NCBI RefSeq assembly: GCF_016031625.1
Contig: NZ_JACCHP010000023.1
Coordinates: 1 to 64,000, forward strand
Reading direction: 5' to 3'
Origin: Bradyrhizobium agreste
GTDB lineage: Bacteria; Pseudomonadota; Alphaproteobacteria; Rhizobiales; Xanthobacteraceae
DNA length: 64,000 bases
In this document: positions 25,710 to 34,531 of the stretch, one piece after another
Position numbering within the stretch: position 1 is the first letter of the stretch
How the letters are laid out: every line of letters begins with the position of its first letter
Translations under genes and position numbers: made by a program
Notes under the pieces: generated by a model
Database searches by the model: none
Told to the model about the DNA's origin: nothing
What the model saw: the letters and a program-made list of their open reading frames with translations, nothing else

Positions 25710-26795
25710 ATGAATCGTCGCTACGGAATTGCCGCGGCAGCTTTGGCCGCTCTGCTGCTCGTGGTCACTGCCGCGAAAATCCAGCATGCGCCATGGACCG
25801 CTCCCACCGCGCGAGCGATCGAGCAGCGCGGACCGCTGTCCGAAGCCGAAAAGGCCACGATCGACATCTTCGAGCGCGTGTCTCCTTCGGTTGTCCAGGT
25901 GGCGGCGAGGTCGGCAGCCAATCCTCTCATGGGTGAGGAAGGCCAGGGCACCGCTTCTGGCACGGGATTTGTCTGGGACCGCGAGGGTCATCTCGTGACG
26001 AACAATCATGTCGTGGCCAATGGCGGCGAGATCGCCGTGCGCTTTGCGTCGGGAGAGGTGGCCAAAGTCGATCTCGTCGGCACGGCTCCCAATTACGATC
26101 TTGCGGTCCTGCGAATCCGGAGTGTGCGCGAACTGCCTCCGCCGGTGGCTCTCGGCAGTTCGAGCGATCTGAAAGTCGGGCAATCCGCCTTCGCGATCGG
26201 CAATCCTTTCGGGCTGGATCAGTCGATGACCTCTGGCATCATCAGCGCGCTCAAGCGCCGGCTCCCGACCCATGGCGGCCGGGAGATCGCCAACGTCATC
26301 CAGACCGATGCCGCGATCAACCCCGGCAATTCGGGCGGGCCGCTATTGGATTCTGCCGGCCGGCTTATCGGCGTCACGACCGCAATCATATCGCCGTCCG
26401 GATCGAACGCCGGCATCGGCTTCGCGGTGCCGGTCGACGTCGTGAACCGGATCGTGCCCGAGCTGATCCGCAATGGCCGGGTGCCGACGCCCGGCATCGG
26501 CATCGTGGCCGCCGGCGAGGATGTCGCGACGCGGCTTGGCGTCGAGGGGGTGATCGTGGTGCGCACGGCCCCTGGCAGCCCTGCCGAGCGGGCAGGAATT
26601 CGCGGCGTCAACTTTTCGACGGGAGCGGTCGGAGACATCATCACCGCGGCCGAAGGCAAGCCGGTGCGCCGCCTCTCCGATCTGACCGATGCGCTGGAGC
26701 AGACCGGGGCCGGGAAGACCGTTCGGCTCACGGTCAAGCGCGGCTCCGACAGCCGCGATGTGAATGTGAGCATCGTCGATATCGACCGGTCCTAG
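25710..26795 (+). CDS. HtrA/DegP-type serine protease, membrane-anchored or exported
   Basis: 361 residues. An N-terminal hydrophobic segment (about 6-23) acts as signal or anchor. The trypsin-like domain carries the complete triad: His100 (TNNHVV), Asp130 (NYDLAVL) and Ser208 (NPGNSGGPL). A single PDZ domain lies at about 265-355 (GVIVVRTAPGSPAERAGI...GDIITAAEGKPV). It is a periplasmic quality-control protease of the S1C family. It contrasts with the dead homologue 2.3 kb upstream on the other strand. Confidence 0.93.
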   Translation: MNRRYGIAAAALAALLLVVTAAKIQHAPWTAPTARAIEQRGPLSEAEKATIDIFERVSPSVVQVAARSAANPLMGEEGQGTASGTGFVWDREGHLVTNNHVVANGGEIAVRFASGEVAKVDLVGTAPNYDLAVLRIRSVRELPPPVALGSSSDLKVGQSAFAIGNPFGLDQSMTSGIISALKRRLPTHGGREIANVIQTDAAINPGNSGGPLLDSAGRLIGVTTAIISPSGSNAGIGFAVPVDVVNRIVPELIRNGRVPTPGIGIVAAGEDVATRLGVEGVIVVRTAPGSPAERAGIRGVNFSTGAVGDIITAAEGKPVRRLSDLTDALEQTGAGKTVRLTVKRGSDSRDVNVSIVDIDRS

Positions 26796-26920
26796 CCATC
26801 CAATCCGCGCCTGCAAGGGGCTCTGACGCGCATTGCAGATGCGCTGGCGCTCGGTTGTCTGGCGCGCAAAATCGGTTAAAACCGCCGCGGTCGTTTTCCG
26901 GATCTCGAGGATACAGCGGA

Positions 26921-29242
26921 ATGAACATTCTTCCCGGCAATTTGCGTTTCGGAGCGGGGCAGCCCGTCAAGCGTTTGGAAGACCAGAGGCTGCTCACCGG
27001 GAAGGGACAGTTCATCGACGACAAGCCGGCGGACGGCGCGCTGTGGCTGCACGTGCTGCGTTCGCCGCATGCGCATGCGAAGATCGTCTCGGTCGACACC
27101 AGCGCCGCGGCATCGATGCCCGGCGTCGCCGCAATCTACACCGGCGCGGATCTCGTCAAGGACGACATCGGCACCATCCCGACGCTGAACATCTTCAAGC
27201 GCCCGGACGGCAAGCCGATGACGGTGCCGCCGCGCCGGCTGCTCGCCCACGAGGTCGTGCGCTATGCCGGCGAGGCCGTGGCCGCGGTGGTGGCGTCATC
27301 GCGCGTGGAGGCGCAGAGCGCGGCCGAGGCGATCGCGGTCGAGTACGACGTGCAGCCCGCGGTGGTCGATCCCGTCGAGGCGGTGAAGTCCGGCGCGCCC
27401 GTGGTGTGGCCGGAGGCGCCAGACAACATCGTCGGCGCCATGGCTTATGGCGATGCCGCCAAGGTCGACGAGGCCTTTGCCAAGGCGGCGCATACGGTCG
27501 AGCTCGATATCGTCAGCCAGCGCCTCGTTCCGTCCGCGATGGAGCCGCGCTCGACCATTGCCGAGATCGACAAGAAGTCCGGCCGTCTCCTGCTCCACGT
27601 GCAATCGCAGACGCCGGCCTCAACCCGCGACGTGCTGGCGGAAGCCGTGCTCAAGCGCCCGAAGGACAGCGTCCGCGTGCTGGTCGGCGACATCGGCGGC
27701 GGCTTCGGCCAGAAGACCAATCTCTATCCCGAAGACGGCATCGTCGCCTATGCCGCCACCAAGCTGAACAAGAAGATCCGCTGGCGCGGCGACCGCACTG
27801 ACGAGTTCGTCGGCGGCACCCACGGCCGCGATCTCACCTCGACGGCGTCGTTCGCGCTGGATGAGAAGGGCAAGGTGCTGGCCTATCGCGTCAAGTCGAT
27901 CGGCTGCACCGGGGCCTATTCCTCGGGCGCGGCCAATATCATCCCGCTGGTGCTCGGGCCGTTCGTGCAGACCGGCGTCTACGATCTGCCGCTGGTGCAT
28001 TTCGAAGTGAAGACGGTGATGACCCACACCGCGCCGGTCGGGGCCTATCGTGGCGCCGGCCGGCCCGAGGCCGTTTTCATCGTCGAGCGACTGTTCGACG
28101 CCGCCGCGCGAAAAATCGGCATGGACCCGCGCGCGATCCGCAAAGCCAATTACATCAAGCCGGCGCAGCTGCCCTACACCAATGCGGCCGGGCAGGTCTA
28201 CGATTCCGGCGCCTTCGCGCACATGCTCGACCGCGCCGTGAAGCTCGCCGACTGGGACGGCTTTGCCGCGCGCAAGAAGGCGGCGAAGAAGAAGGGCCTG
28301 CTCTACGGCCGCGGCCTCACCTCCTACATCGAGTGGACCGGCGGCCGCGCCCACACCGAAAGGGTGACGCTGCAAGCGACCTCGCAAGGGCGCGTCGTGC
28401 TGCATTCCGGCACCATGGCGATGGGGCAGGGACTGCAGACCACCTACACCCAGATGATCTCCGACACGCTCGGCATTCCCATGGACAAGATCGACGTGGT
28501 GCAGGGCGACACCGATCTCGCCATGGGCTTCGGCAGCGTCGGCTCGCGCTCGCTGTTCGTCGGCGGCACCGCGGTCGCGGTCTCCTCCAACGATCTGATC
28601 CAGAAGGCGCGCGAGAAGGCGGCCAACGTGCTGGAAACCTCGGTCGAGGACATCGAATATCAGGGCGGCATGCTCACCGTGGTCGGCACCGACCGCCGCA
28701 TCAGCCTGTTCGATCTCGCCGGGAAGGAGAGCGGTGCCAAGCTCAGCGTCGATTCCGAAGGCGAGGTCGATGGTCCCAGCTGGCCGAACGGCACGCATAT
28801 CTGCGAAGTCGAGATCGACCCCGAGACCGGCGTCTCCAAGGTCGTGCGCTACACCACGGTCGACGACGTCGGCGTTGCCGTGAATCCGATGCTGGTGACA
28901 GGGCAGATCCATGGCGGCGTCGCGCAAGGCATCGGCCAGGCGCTATATGAAGGCGTGTCGTATGATGCCGACGGCCAGCTGCTGACCGCGAGCTACCAGG
29001 ATTACTGCATCCCGCGCGCCGACGACGTGCCGCCGATCGTGGTGACGTTGGACGATTCCGCGCCTTGCCGCACCAATCCGCTCGGCGCCAAGGGCTGCGG
29101 CGAATCCGGCGCCATCGGCGGCCCGCCCTGCGTCACCAACGGCGTGATGGACGCGCTCGCCGAGCTCGGGATCACCCAGCTGAACACGCCCCTGACGCCG
29201 CAGAAGATCTGGCAGGCGATCCGGGACGCGAAGGCGGGTTAG
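26921..29242 (+). CDS. Molybdopterin-binding large subunit, xanthine dehydrogenase/CoxL family (form II-like)
   Basis: 773 residues. The subunit holds the molybdenum cofactor in hydroxylases of aldehydes, N-heterocycles or CO. Markers: RRLLAHEVVRYAGEAVAAVV, GDIGGGFGQKTNLYPED, MAMGQGLQTTYTQM and the catalytic Glu in GAKGCGESGAIGG. The active-site loop is AYRGAGRPEA, the form II pattern rather than AYRCSFR of true CO dehydrogenase, so CO oxidation is not expected. The FAD and 2Fe-2S subunits that normally accompany it are not adjacent on either side, which is unusual. The ATG at 26921 is taken because MNILPGNLRFGAGQPVKRLED is the natural start. Confidence 0.9.
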   Translation: MNILPGNLRFGAGQPVKRLEDQRLLTGKGQFIDDKPADGALWLHVLRSPHAHAKIVSVDTSAAASMPGVAAIYTGADLVKDDIGTIPTLNIFKRPDGKPMTVPPRRLLAHEVVRYAGEAVAAVVASSRVEAQSAAEAIAVEYDVQPAVVDPVEAVKSGAPVVWPEAPDNIVGAMAYGDAAKVDEAFAKAAHTVELDIVSQRLVPSAMEPRSTIAEIDKKSGRLLLHVQSQTPASTRDVLAEAVLKRPKDSVRVLVGDIGGGFGQKTNLYPEDGIVAYAATKLNKKIRWRGDRTDEFVGGTHGRDLTSTASFALDEKGKVLAYRVKSIGCTGAYSSGAANIIPLVLGPFVQTGVYDLPLVHFEVKTVMTHTAPVGAYRGAGRPEAVFIVERLFDAAARKIGMDPRAIRKANYIKPAQLPYTNAAGQVYDSGAFAHMLDRAVKLADWDGFAARKKAAKKKGLLYGRGLTSYIEWTGGRAHTERVTLQATSQGRVVLHSGTMAMGQGLQTTYTQMISDTLGIPMDKIDVVQGDTDLAMGFGSVGSRSLFVGGTAVAVSSNDLIQKAREKAANVLETSVEDIEYQGGMLTVVGTDRRISLFDLAGKESGAKLSVDSEGEVDGPSWPNGTHICEVEIDPETGVSKVVRYTTVDDVGVAVNPMLVTGQIHGGVAQGIGQALYEGVSYDADGQLLTASYQDYCIPRADDVPPIVVTLDDSAPCRTNPLGAKGCGESGAIGGPPCVTNGVMDALAELGITQLNTPLTPQKIWQAIRDAKAG

Positions 29243-29285
29243 CCGCAACCCTTTGTTGCGCTGGCTGTCGCGACACACTCAACTG

Positions 29286-29430
29286 TCGTCCCGGACAAGC
29301 GCGCCATAAGCGCGCGCCGATCCGGGACCCATAACCACAGGGAGTGGTCGTCGCGCGAAGCTGGCAACTCCGAGTCCCCATAACCACCTCCGCCTGTGGC
29401 TATGGGTCCCCGCCTTCGCGGGGACGACAC
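29286..29430. repeat. Intergenic repeat, family C relative
   Basis: About 145 bp with inverted segments GGGACCCATAACCACAGG and CCTGTGGCTATGGGTCCC, flanked by GTCGTCCCGGACAAGCGCG and CGCCTTCGCGGGGACGAC. It separates the convergent CoxL-like and acyl-CoA dehydrogenase genes and may serve as a bidirectional transcription barrier. Confidence 0.65.
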
Positions 29431-29454
29431 CGAGGATGTAGCGCCGGTTCGTCG

Positions 29455-30651
29455 TCAAATCCCCAGCATCATCTTCGCAATGATGTCGCGCTGGATCTCT
29501 GACGTCCCACCGAAAATCGTGTAGGCGCGTCCGTTGAGATATTCCGGCATCACCGTCAGCATCTCCTCAGGGATCGGCGGCTCATGGTTGAGCTTGTAGA
29601 GCGGGCGCATCGGCTCGACGGCGAGCGCGTCGTGGCCGATCACGTCGGCCCCTAACCGCGTCACGGCCTGGCGGATCTCGCTGTTGCGCAGCTTCAGGAT
29701 CGACGACACCGCGCCGGGATTTTGGCCGGTCTGGAGAGCCGAGAGCACGCGCAGCTCCGTCATCTCCAGCGCGTCGATGTCGACCTCCACCTCCGAGATC
29801 CGCGTTGCGATGTCGGGGCTGTCGATTGCCCGTCCCGTGAGGTCGGACTCGGCGAGGTCCGCGATCGCCTTCAGGCCTTCGCGCAGCTTGGCCGAGGCGA
29901 TGCCCGCACCGCGCTCGAACTCGAGCAGATATTTGCCGTAGGTCCAGCCCTTGCCTTCCTCGCCGACCCGATTGGCCACGGGCACGCGCACGTCGTCGAA
30001 GAACACCTGGTTGACCTCGTGATCGCCGCCGATGGTGAGGATGGGACGGGTGGTGATGCCCGGCGTCTTCATGTCGATCAGGATAAAGCTGATGCCGTCC
30101 TGCTGCCGCGGCCCGTCGCTGGTGCGCACCAGCGCGAACATGCGGTTGGCGTGATGGGCGTGCGTGGTCCAGATCTTGGTGCCATTGATGATGTAGTCGT
30201 CGCCGTCGCGCACCGCGCGTGTCTTCAGCGACGAGAGATCGGAGCCGGAGCCCGGCTCGGAATAGCCCTGGCACCAATAGTCCTCGCCGGAGAGAATCCG
30301 CGGCAGGTAAAAATTCTTCTGCTCGGGGCTGCCGAAGCCGATGATGACGGGCCCGACCATCTTCACGCCCATCACATTGACGTTGGGCACGCCGGCGCGG
30401 GCACACTCGGTCTCGAAGATCCAGCGCTGCGCCGGCGTCCAGTCGGGGCCGCCATATTCGACCGGCCAGCCCGGTGCACCCCAGCCGCGGCTGTGCAGCG
30501 CGCGTTGCCAAGCCATGCCTACGTCAGGGTCGGAGAACACCGATGGCGTCAGCGCCGTCGCGCGCTTCATTTCCTCGGTGAGATTCTCGGCAATGAATCC
30601 GCGCACCTCGTCCTGGAAGGCGCGCTCCTCGGCATTGAACGACAGGTCCAT
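29455..30651 (-). CDS. Acyl-CoA dehydrogenase, PimC-like (large) subunit
   Basis: 398 residues, FAD-dependent. Markers: WCQGYSEPGSGSDLSSLKTRA (acyl/flavin-binding loop), IINGTKIWTTHAHHA, and the C-terminal GRAYTIFGGTSEIQRDIIAKMMLG. The residue aligned with the MCAD catalytic Glu is Gly (FGGTSEIQ), as in many members whose base lies elsewhere. It is the third gene of a crotonase, small ACAD, large ACAD operon, with a 13-bp gap to the small ACAD. The pair resembles the PimC/PimD heteromeric pimeloyl-CoA dehydrogenase of R. palustris; the actual substrate is unknown. Confidence 0.9.
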   Translation of the reverse strand: MDLSFNAEERAFQDEVRGFIAENLTEEMKRATALTPSVFSDPDVGMAWQRALHSRGWGAPGWPVEYGGPDWTPAQRWIFETECARAGVPNVNVMGVKMVGPVIIGFGSPEQKNFYLPRILSGEDYWCQGYSEPGSGSDLSSLKTRAVRDGDDYIINGTKIWTTHAHHANRMFALVRTSDGPRQQDGISFILIDMKTPGITTRPILTIGGDHEVNQVFFDDVRVPVANRVGEEGKGWTYGKYLLEFERGAGIASAKLREGLKAIADLAESDLTGRAIDSPDIATRISEVEVDIDALEMTELRVLSALQTGQNPGAVSSILKLRNSEIRQAVTRLGADVIGHDALAVEPMRPLYKLNHEPPIPEEMLTVMPEYLNGRAYTIFGGTSEIQRDIIAKMMLGI

Positions 30652-30664
30652 GATGCGCTCCTTG

Positions 30665-31813
30665 TCAGGCCGAGATGGCCCTGCGGCCCAGCTCGGCGTG
30701 GCGGGCATAGTGGTGCGCGCTGCCGCCGAACAGCGTGTCGAAGGCGACGAGGCGCTTGAAATAGGCGCCGACCTCGAGCTCCTCGGTGACGCCCATGCCG
30801 CCGTGCAGCTGGATCGACTGCTCGCCGACGAAGCGCGCGCACTTGCCGATCTTCGCCTTCGCGCCCGACGCCGCCCGGGCGCGCTCGACCGGCGCGCTAT
30901 CGGCCTTCAGTGCCGCCCGCAGCGCCATCGAGCGCGCTTCGTCGACCTGCATCGCCATGTCGGCGAGGCGGTGGCGGATCACCTGGTTGGCCGAGAGCGG
31001 CCGGCCGAATTGTTTCCGGATCTTGGTGTAGTCTAGCGTGGTGTCGAGCAGCGTCTGCATGATGCCGACAGCTTCGGCGCCCAGCGCCGCCATGGCGCGA
31101 TCGACCGCCCATTCGATCGCGGGCAGGGCATCGCTGCCGTCGCCGAGCAGGGCGTCCTCCGGCAGACGCGCGTCGCACAGCTCGATGTTGCAGGCACGTC
31201 CGCCGCCAAGACGCGGATAGTCGCTGATGACGAGACCCGGCGTCGTCGCCTGCACCAGGAACAGGCCGATCCGCCCCGAGGGGCCCCGATGGTCGTGGAT
31301 GTGGGCGGAGACGATGATCTCGTCGGCGGCATGTCCGTCGAGCACGGCAATCTTGCTGCCGGACAGGCGCCAGCCTTGTCCGGTCTTGTTGGCGCTGGTC
31401 GCGACCTTGGCAAGATCGAACCGGGCGGCGCGCTCCGAATGCGCCAAGGCAAGCTTCAGTGATCCGTCCGCCACCTTGGGCAGGCTCGCCTGCTTCTGCT
31501 CGATGGTGCCGCATCTTTCGATCAGCGCGGCCCCGAGCACGACGGTTGCGACGTAGGGCTCCGACACCAGTCCGCGGCCGAAGGCCTCCATCAGGATGCC
31601 GATGTCGACGGCGCCGCCGCCGAGCCCGCCGAACTCCTCGGGAAGCGGCAGCGCGAGCCAGCCGAGCTCGGCGAATTGCTTCCAAACGGCCGGGCTGAAG
31701 CCGAGCGGATCATTCGCCATCTTGCGGCGGTGCTCGGCATCGTAGCTTTCGGCCACAAAGCGTTCCGCGCTCTCGCGCAGCAACTTCTGCTCGTCACTGA
31801 GATTGAGGTCCAT
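30665..31813 (-). CDS. Acyl-CoA dehydrogenase, PimD-like (small) subunit
   Basis: 382 residues. MDLNLSDEQKLLRESAERFVAESYD is typical of the small partner in heteromeric ACADs; QLHGGMGVTEELEVGAYFKRL is the C-terminal flavin-contact region. The central loop lacks the SEPxxGSD consensus (it reads LALAHSERAARFDL), which fits a non-identical subunit that relies on its partner. It starts 5 bp after the crotonase gene and precedes the large subunit by 13 bp, so the two are surely co-transcribed. Confidence 0.88.
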   Translation of the reverse strand: MDLNLSDEQKLLRESAERFVAESYDAEHRRKMANDPLGFSPAVWKQFAELGWLALPLPEEFGGLGGGAVDIGILMEAFGRGLVSEPYVATVVLGAALIERCGTIEQKQASLPKVADGSLKLALAHSERAARFDLAKVATSANKTGQGWRLSGSKIAVLDGHAADEIIVSAHIHDHRGPSGRIGLFLVQATTPGLVISDYPRLGGGRACNIELCDARLPEDALLGDGSDALPAIEWAVDRAMAALGAEAVGIMQTLLDTTLDYTKIRKQFGRPLSANQVIRHRLADMAMQVDEARSMALRAALKADSAPVERARAASGAKAKIGKCARFVGEQSIQLHGGMGVTEELEVGAYFKRLVAFDTLFGGSAHHYARHAELGRRAISA

Positions 31814-31818
31814 CGCGT

Positions 31819-32673
31819 CTACTCCGCGGCGGCCGGCGGCTTGCGCACGGAGGGATGCAGGCCGGATGGATCGACGATCATGCCGAACTCCTGGAGATTG
31901 TGCGCGTGGCAGAGCTGGTGCAGCGCAAAGGCCTGGTCGATCGCGGCGGGCTGGCCCATGACGTCGACCGAGCGGTTGACCGCCTCCTTGGTCAGCTTCA
32001 GCGCGAAGGACGGCTTTGTCGCGATCCTTCGCGCCAGCTCCAGCACCCGCGACGACAGCTCGGCGCGCGGCACGACCTGGTTGACCATGCCGAGCTGGTG
32101 CGCCTCCTCGGCGCTCCAGCTGTCGGCGGTGAACAGGAACTCCTTGGCCTTGCGCGCGCCCAGCTCCCAGGGATGCACGAACCATTCGACGCCGCACACG
32201 CCCATGGTGACGACGGGATCGCAGAACTGCGCATCATCGCTGGCGACGATGAGGTCGCAGGCCCAGGCCAGCATCAAGCCGCCGGCGATGCACTTGCCGT
32301 GGACCTCGGCAATGGTGGGTTTTGCCAAATTGCGCCAGCGCCGGGTGATCTGGAGATATATTTCCTGCTCGCGCGCGAAGCGTCCGTGCGCGTTCGGCTC
32401 GGCAAAACCGCCCCAATTTCCGATCGGTGGAAAATCGACGCCGGCCGTGTTCTTGCCGGCGGGGCGCAGGTCGTGGCCGGAGGAGAAGTGCGGGCCGTTC
32501 CCGGCGAGAATGATCACCTTGACCGCATCGTCCTGCACCGCCGCATCGAAGGCGGCGTTGAGGTCATAGGTCATTTGCAGGTTCTGCGCGTTGCGCGCCT
32601 CGGGCCGGTTCATCACGACACGGACGATCGCCGGCTCCGGCCGCTCCACGAGGATGGTCTCGAACGAGGACAT
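31819..32673 (-). CDS. Crotonase-family protein lacking both hydratase glutamates
   Basis: 284 residues with the crotonase fold and oxyanion-hole segments (GPHFSSGHDL; IAGGLMLAWACD). The two catalytic glutamates of enoyl-CoA hydratase are replaced: the GGGCELA position reads AGGLMLA (Met) and the QPEILLG position reads DPVVTMG (Val). It therefore probably catalyses another crotonase-type reaction such as isomerisation, C-C cleavage or thioester hydrolysis, or is inactive. It is first in an operon with two acyl-CoA dehydrogenases. The ATG at 32673 is chosen; the frame upstream is not conserved-looking. Confidence 0.87.
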   Translation of the reverse strand: MSSFETILVERPEPAIVRVVMNRPEARNAQNLQMTYDLNAAFDAAVQDDAVKVIILAGNGPHFSSGHDLRPAGKNTAGVDFPPIGNWGGFAEPNAHGRFAREQEIYLQITRRWRNLAKPTIAEVHGKCIAGGLMLAWACDLIVASDDAQFCDPVVTMGVCGVEWFVHPWELGARKAKEFLFTADSWSAEEAHQLGMVNQVVPRAELSSRVLELARRIATKPSFALKLTKEAVNRSVDVMGQPAAIDQAFALHQLCHAHNLQEFGMIVDPSGLHPSVRKPPAAAE

Positions 32674-32816
32674 CGCGTTCCCCCTGGTGCTCTGTCTTAT
32701 TGTTTCGTCGAGTTGACTATGTCGGCTCGCGATAGGCAAGAGGCTTGCGTCAGTCGGCTGCTGGTCTCGGGCGCGCAATCTGGTAGTTTGCGCCGGATTC
32801 CACCGGGAGAAATTTG

Positions 32817-33425
32817 ATGCGCAAGATCCTGACCGTGCTGGCCGCGTTGGCCTCGCTGAGCCTGACCAATTGCGGCTACAACGCGATCCAGAGCGAGGAC
32901 GAGCAGATCAAGGCCAATTGGTCCGAGGTCGTGAACCAGTATCAGCGCCGCGCCGATCTCGTGCCCAATCTCGTCAACTCGGTGAAGGGCTTTGCCCAGC
33001 AGGAGAAGGACGTGCTGCTCGGCGTCACCAATGCGCGCGCCAAGGTCGGCAGCATCCAGGCGACGCCGGAGGTGTTGAACGATCCCGCCGCGTTCCAGAA
33101 ATTCCAGGCCGCGCAGAGCGAGCTCTCCAGCGCGCTGTCGCGCCTGTTGGTCGTCACCGAGAACTATCCGCAGCTGAAGTCGGACGCCTTGTTCAAGGAC
33201 CTGATGTCGCAGCTCGAGGGCACCGAGAACCGCATCACGGTGGCGCGCAACCGCTACATCAAGGCGGTGCAGGAGTATAACGTCACTATTCGCTCGTTCC
33301 CGACCAATCTCACCGCGATGGCGTTCGGTTACAAGGAGAAGCCGAACTTCTCGGTCGAGAACGAGAAGGCGATCTCGACCGCGCCGAAGGTGGATTTCAA
33401 TCCGGCGCCGGCGCCGTCGAAGTAA
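32817..33425 (+). CDS. LemA-family protein
   Basis: 202 residues. An N-terminal hydrophobic segment ends SLTNCGYNAIQ, resembling a lipobox with Cys19 (Asn at -1 is unusual). The LemA core follows: EDEQIKANWSEVVNQYQRRADLVPNLVNSVKGFAQQEKDVLLGVTNARAKV, long helices, and VQEYNVTIRSFPTNLTAMAFGYKEKPNF. LemA proteins are envelope-associated and of uncertain function; they are often encoded with TPM-domain proteins, as here with two downstream. Confidence 0.92.
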   Translation: MRKILTVLAALASLSLTNCGYNAIQSEDEQIKANWSEVVNQYQRRADLVPNLVNSVKGFAQQEKDVLLGVTNARAKVGSIQATPEVLNDPAAFQKFQAAQSELSSALSRLLVVTENYPQLKSDALFKDLMSQLEGTENRITVARNRYIKAVQEYNVTIRSFPTNLTAMAFGYKEKPNFSVENEKAISTAPKVDFNPAPAPSK

Positions 33426-33462
33426 GCGCGTTCGGCTCCGATGCGCGTCCCACCCACCACTG

Positions 33463-33640
33463 TCATTCCCCGCGAAAGCGGGGAATCCAGTACGCCGCGG
33501 CTTCTCCGTATCCCGCCGGCGTCTCTGGAATACTGGATCGCCCGGTCCCGGCTCTGCCAAGGCTACGCCGAGGCTCACACGGGTGCTCGGCGCGCCGAAG
33601 CTTCAGCGAAGGCGGCGAGCCGGGCGATGACAGCGAGTGT
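33463..33640. repeat. Intergenic repeat overlapping the start of the TPM gene
   Basis: Begins GTCATTCCCCGCGAAAGCGG and ends GCCGGGCGATGACAGCG, the usual ends of a genome-dispersed palindromic repeat; TCTGGAATACTGGATCGCC lies inside. The ATG used by the downstream gene lies in the right end. Confidence 0.6.
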
Positions 33641-34526
33641 GTGGTGCGCGATCATCATTGCAGCACTCCTCCTCACCTTTGTCATTCCCACCCGCGCCGA
33701 CGTCGCCGTCCCCCAGCTCACCGGCCGCGTCGTCGATCAGACCGGCACGCTCTCCAGCAGCGACATCGCCACGCTCACGCAAAAGCTGCGCGATTTCGAG
33801 AACCGCAAGGGCAGCCAGATCGCCGTCCTGATCGTCCCGACCACGCAGCCGGAGACCATCGAGCAGTTCTCGATCCGGGTCGCGGAGGCCTGGAAGGTCG
33901 GCCGCAAGAAGGTCGACGACGGCGCGATCCTCGTCGTCGCCAAGAGCGATCGGCATTTGCGGATCGAGGTCGGCTATGGTCTCGAAGGCGTGCTCACCGA
34001 CGTCACCTCCCGGCGCATCATCGACGAGGATATCACCCCGAAGTTCAGGAGCGGCGATTTCGCCGCGGGCATCAGCGCAGGCGTCGACCGCATGATGCGG
34101 GTCATCGACGGCGAGCCGCTGCCGTCGCCCTCGCGCAGCGTCAACTTCGCCCACAATCTGGACGATCTCGCGCCGGTATTCGCCGTGGCGCTGTTCGCCT
34201 CGATCGGCGTCGGCGGGTTCTTCCGCGCGATCCTGGGGCGGCTGCTCGGATCATTGGTGACCGGGGGCATCATCGCGGCAATAACCTGGCTCATCCTCGG
34301 CTCCGCGGCGCTCGCGGCGGCTGTCGGCATCCTCGGCTTCATCGTCGGATTCATCGCCGATCTGTTTTCGGCGATCACGCCGGGCACAGGCGGTTCGCGT
34401 GGCGGCTCGTGGTCGAGCGGCTCCTCGGGCGGCTGGAGCAGCGGATCGTCGAGCAGTGATAGTGACAGCAGCTTCAGCGGCGGCGGGGGCAGTTTTGGTG
34501 GCGGCGGCGCCTCGGGGAGCTGGTAG
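33627..34526 (+). CDS. TPM-domain membrane protein with Gly/Ser-rich tail (YgcG-like)
   Basis: 299 residues. Signal segment at about 5-24; TPM domain at about 28-150 (LTGRVVDQTGTLSSSDIATLTQKLRDFENRKGSQIAVLIVPTT; GYGLEGVLTDVTSRRIIDEDI); membrane helices at about 182-200 and 210-250; then a low-complexity SSGSSGGWSSGSSSSDSD...GGGGSFGGGGASGSW tail. Typical of YgcG-type envelope proteins that accompany LemA. The start codon lies in a repeat element; a GTG at 33639 is an alternative. The next TPM gene starts 5 bp downstream. Confidence 0.87.
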   Translation: MTASVWCAIIIAALLLTFVIPTRADVAVPQLTGRVVDQTGTLSSSDIATLTQKLRDFENRKGSQIAVLIVPTTQPETIEQFSIRVAEAWKVGRKKVDDGAILVVAKSDRHLRIEVGYGLEGVLTDVTSRRIIDEDITPKFRSGDFAAGISAGVDRMMRVIDGEPLPSPSRSVNFAHNLDDLAPVFAVALFASIGVGGFFRAILGRLLGSLVTGGIIAAITWLILGSAALAAAVGILGFIVGFIADLFSAITPGTGGSRGGSWSSGSSGGWSSGSSSSDSDSSFSGGGGSFGGGGASGSW

Positions 34527-34531
34527 CGGTC

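Noticed and set aside
26921..29242. The large molybdenum subunit considered as carbon monoxide dehydrogenase.
   Set aside because: The active-site loop is AYRGAGR, not the AYRCSFR of form I enzymes, and coxM/coxS are not adjacent.
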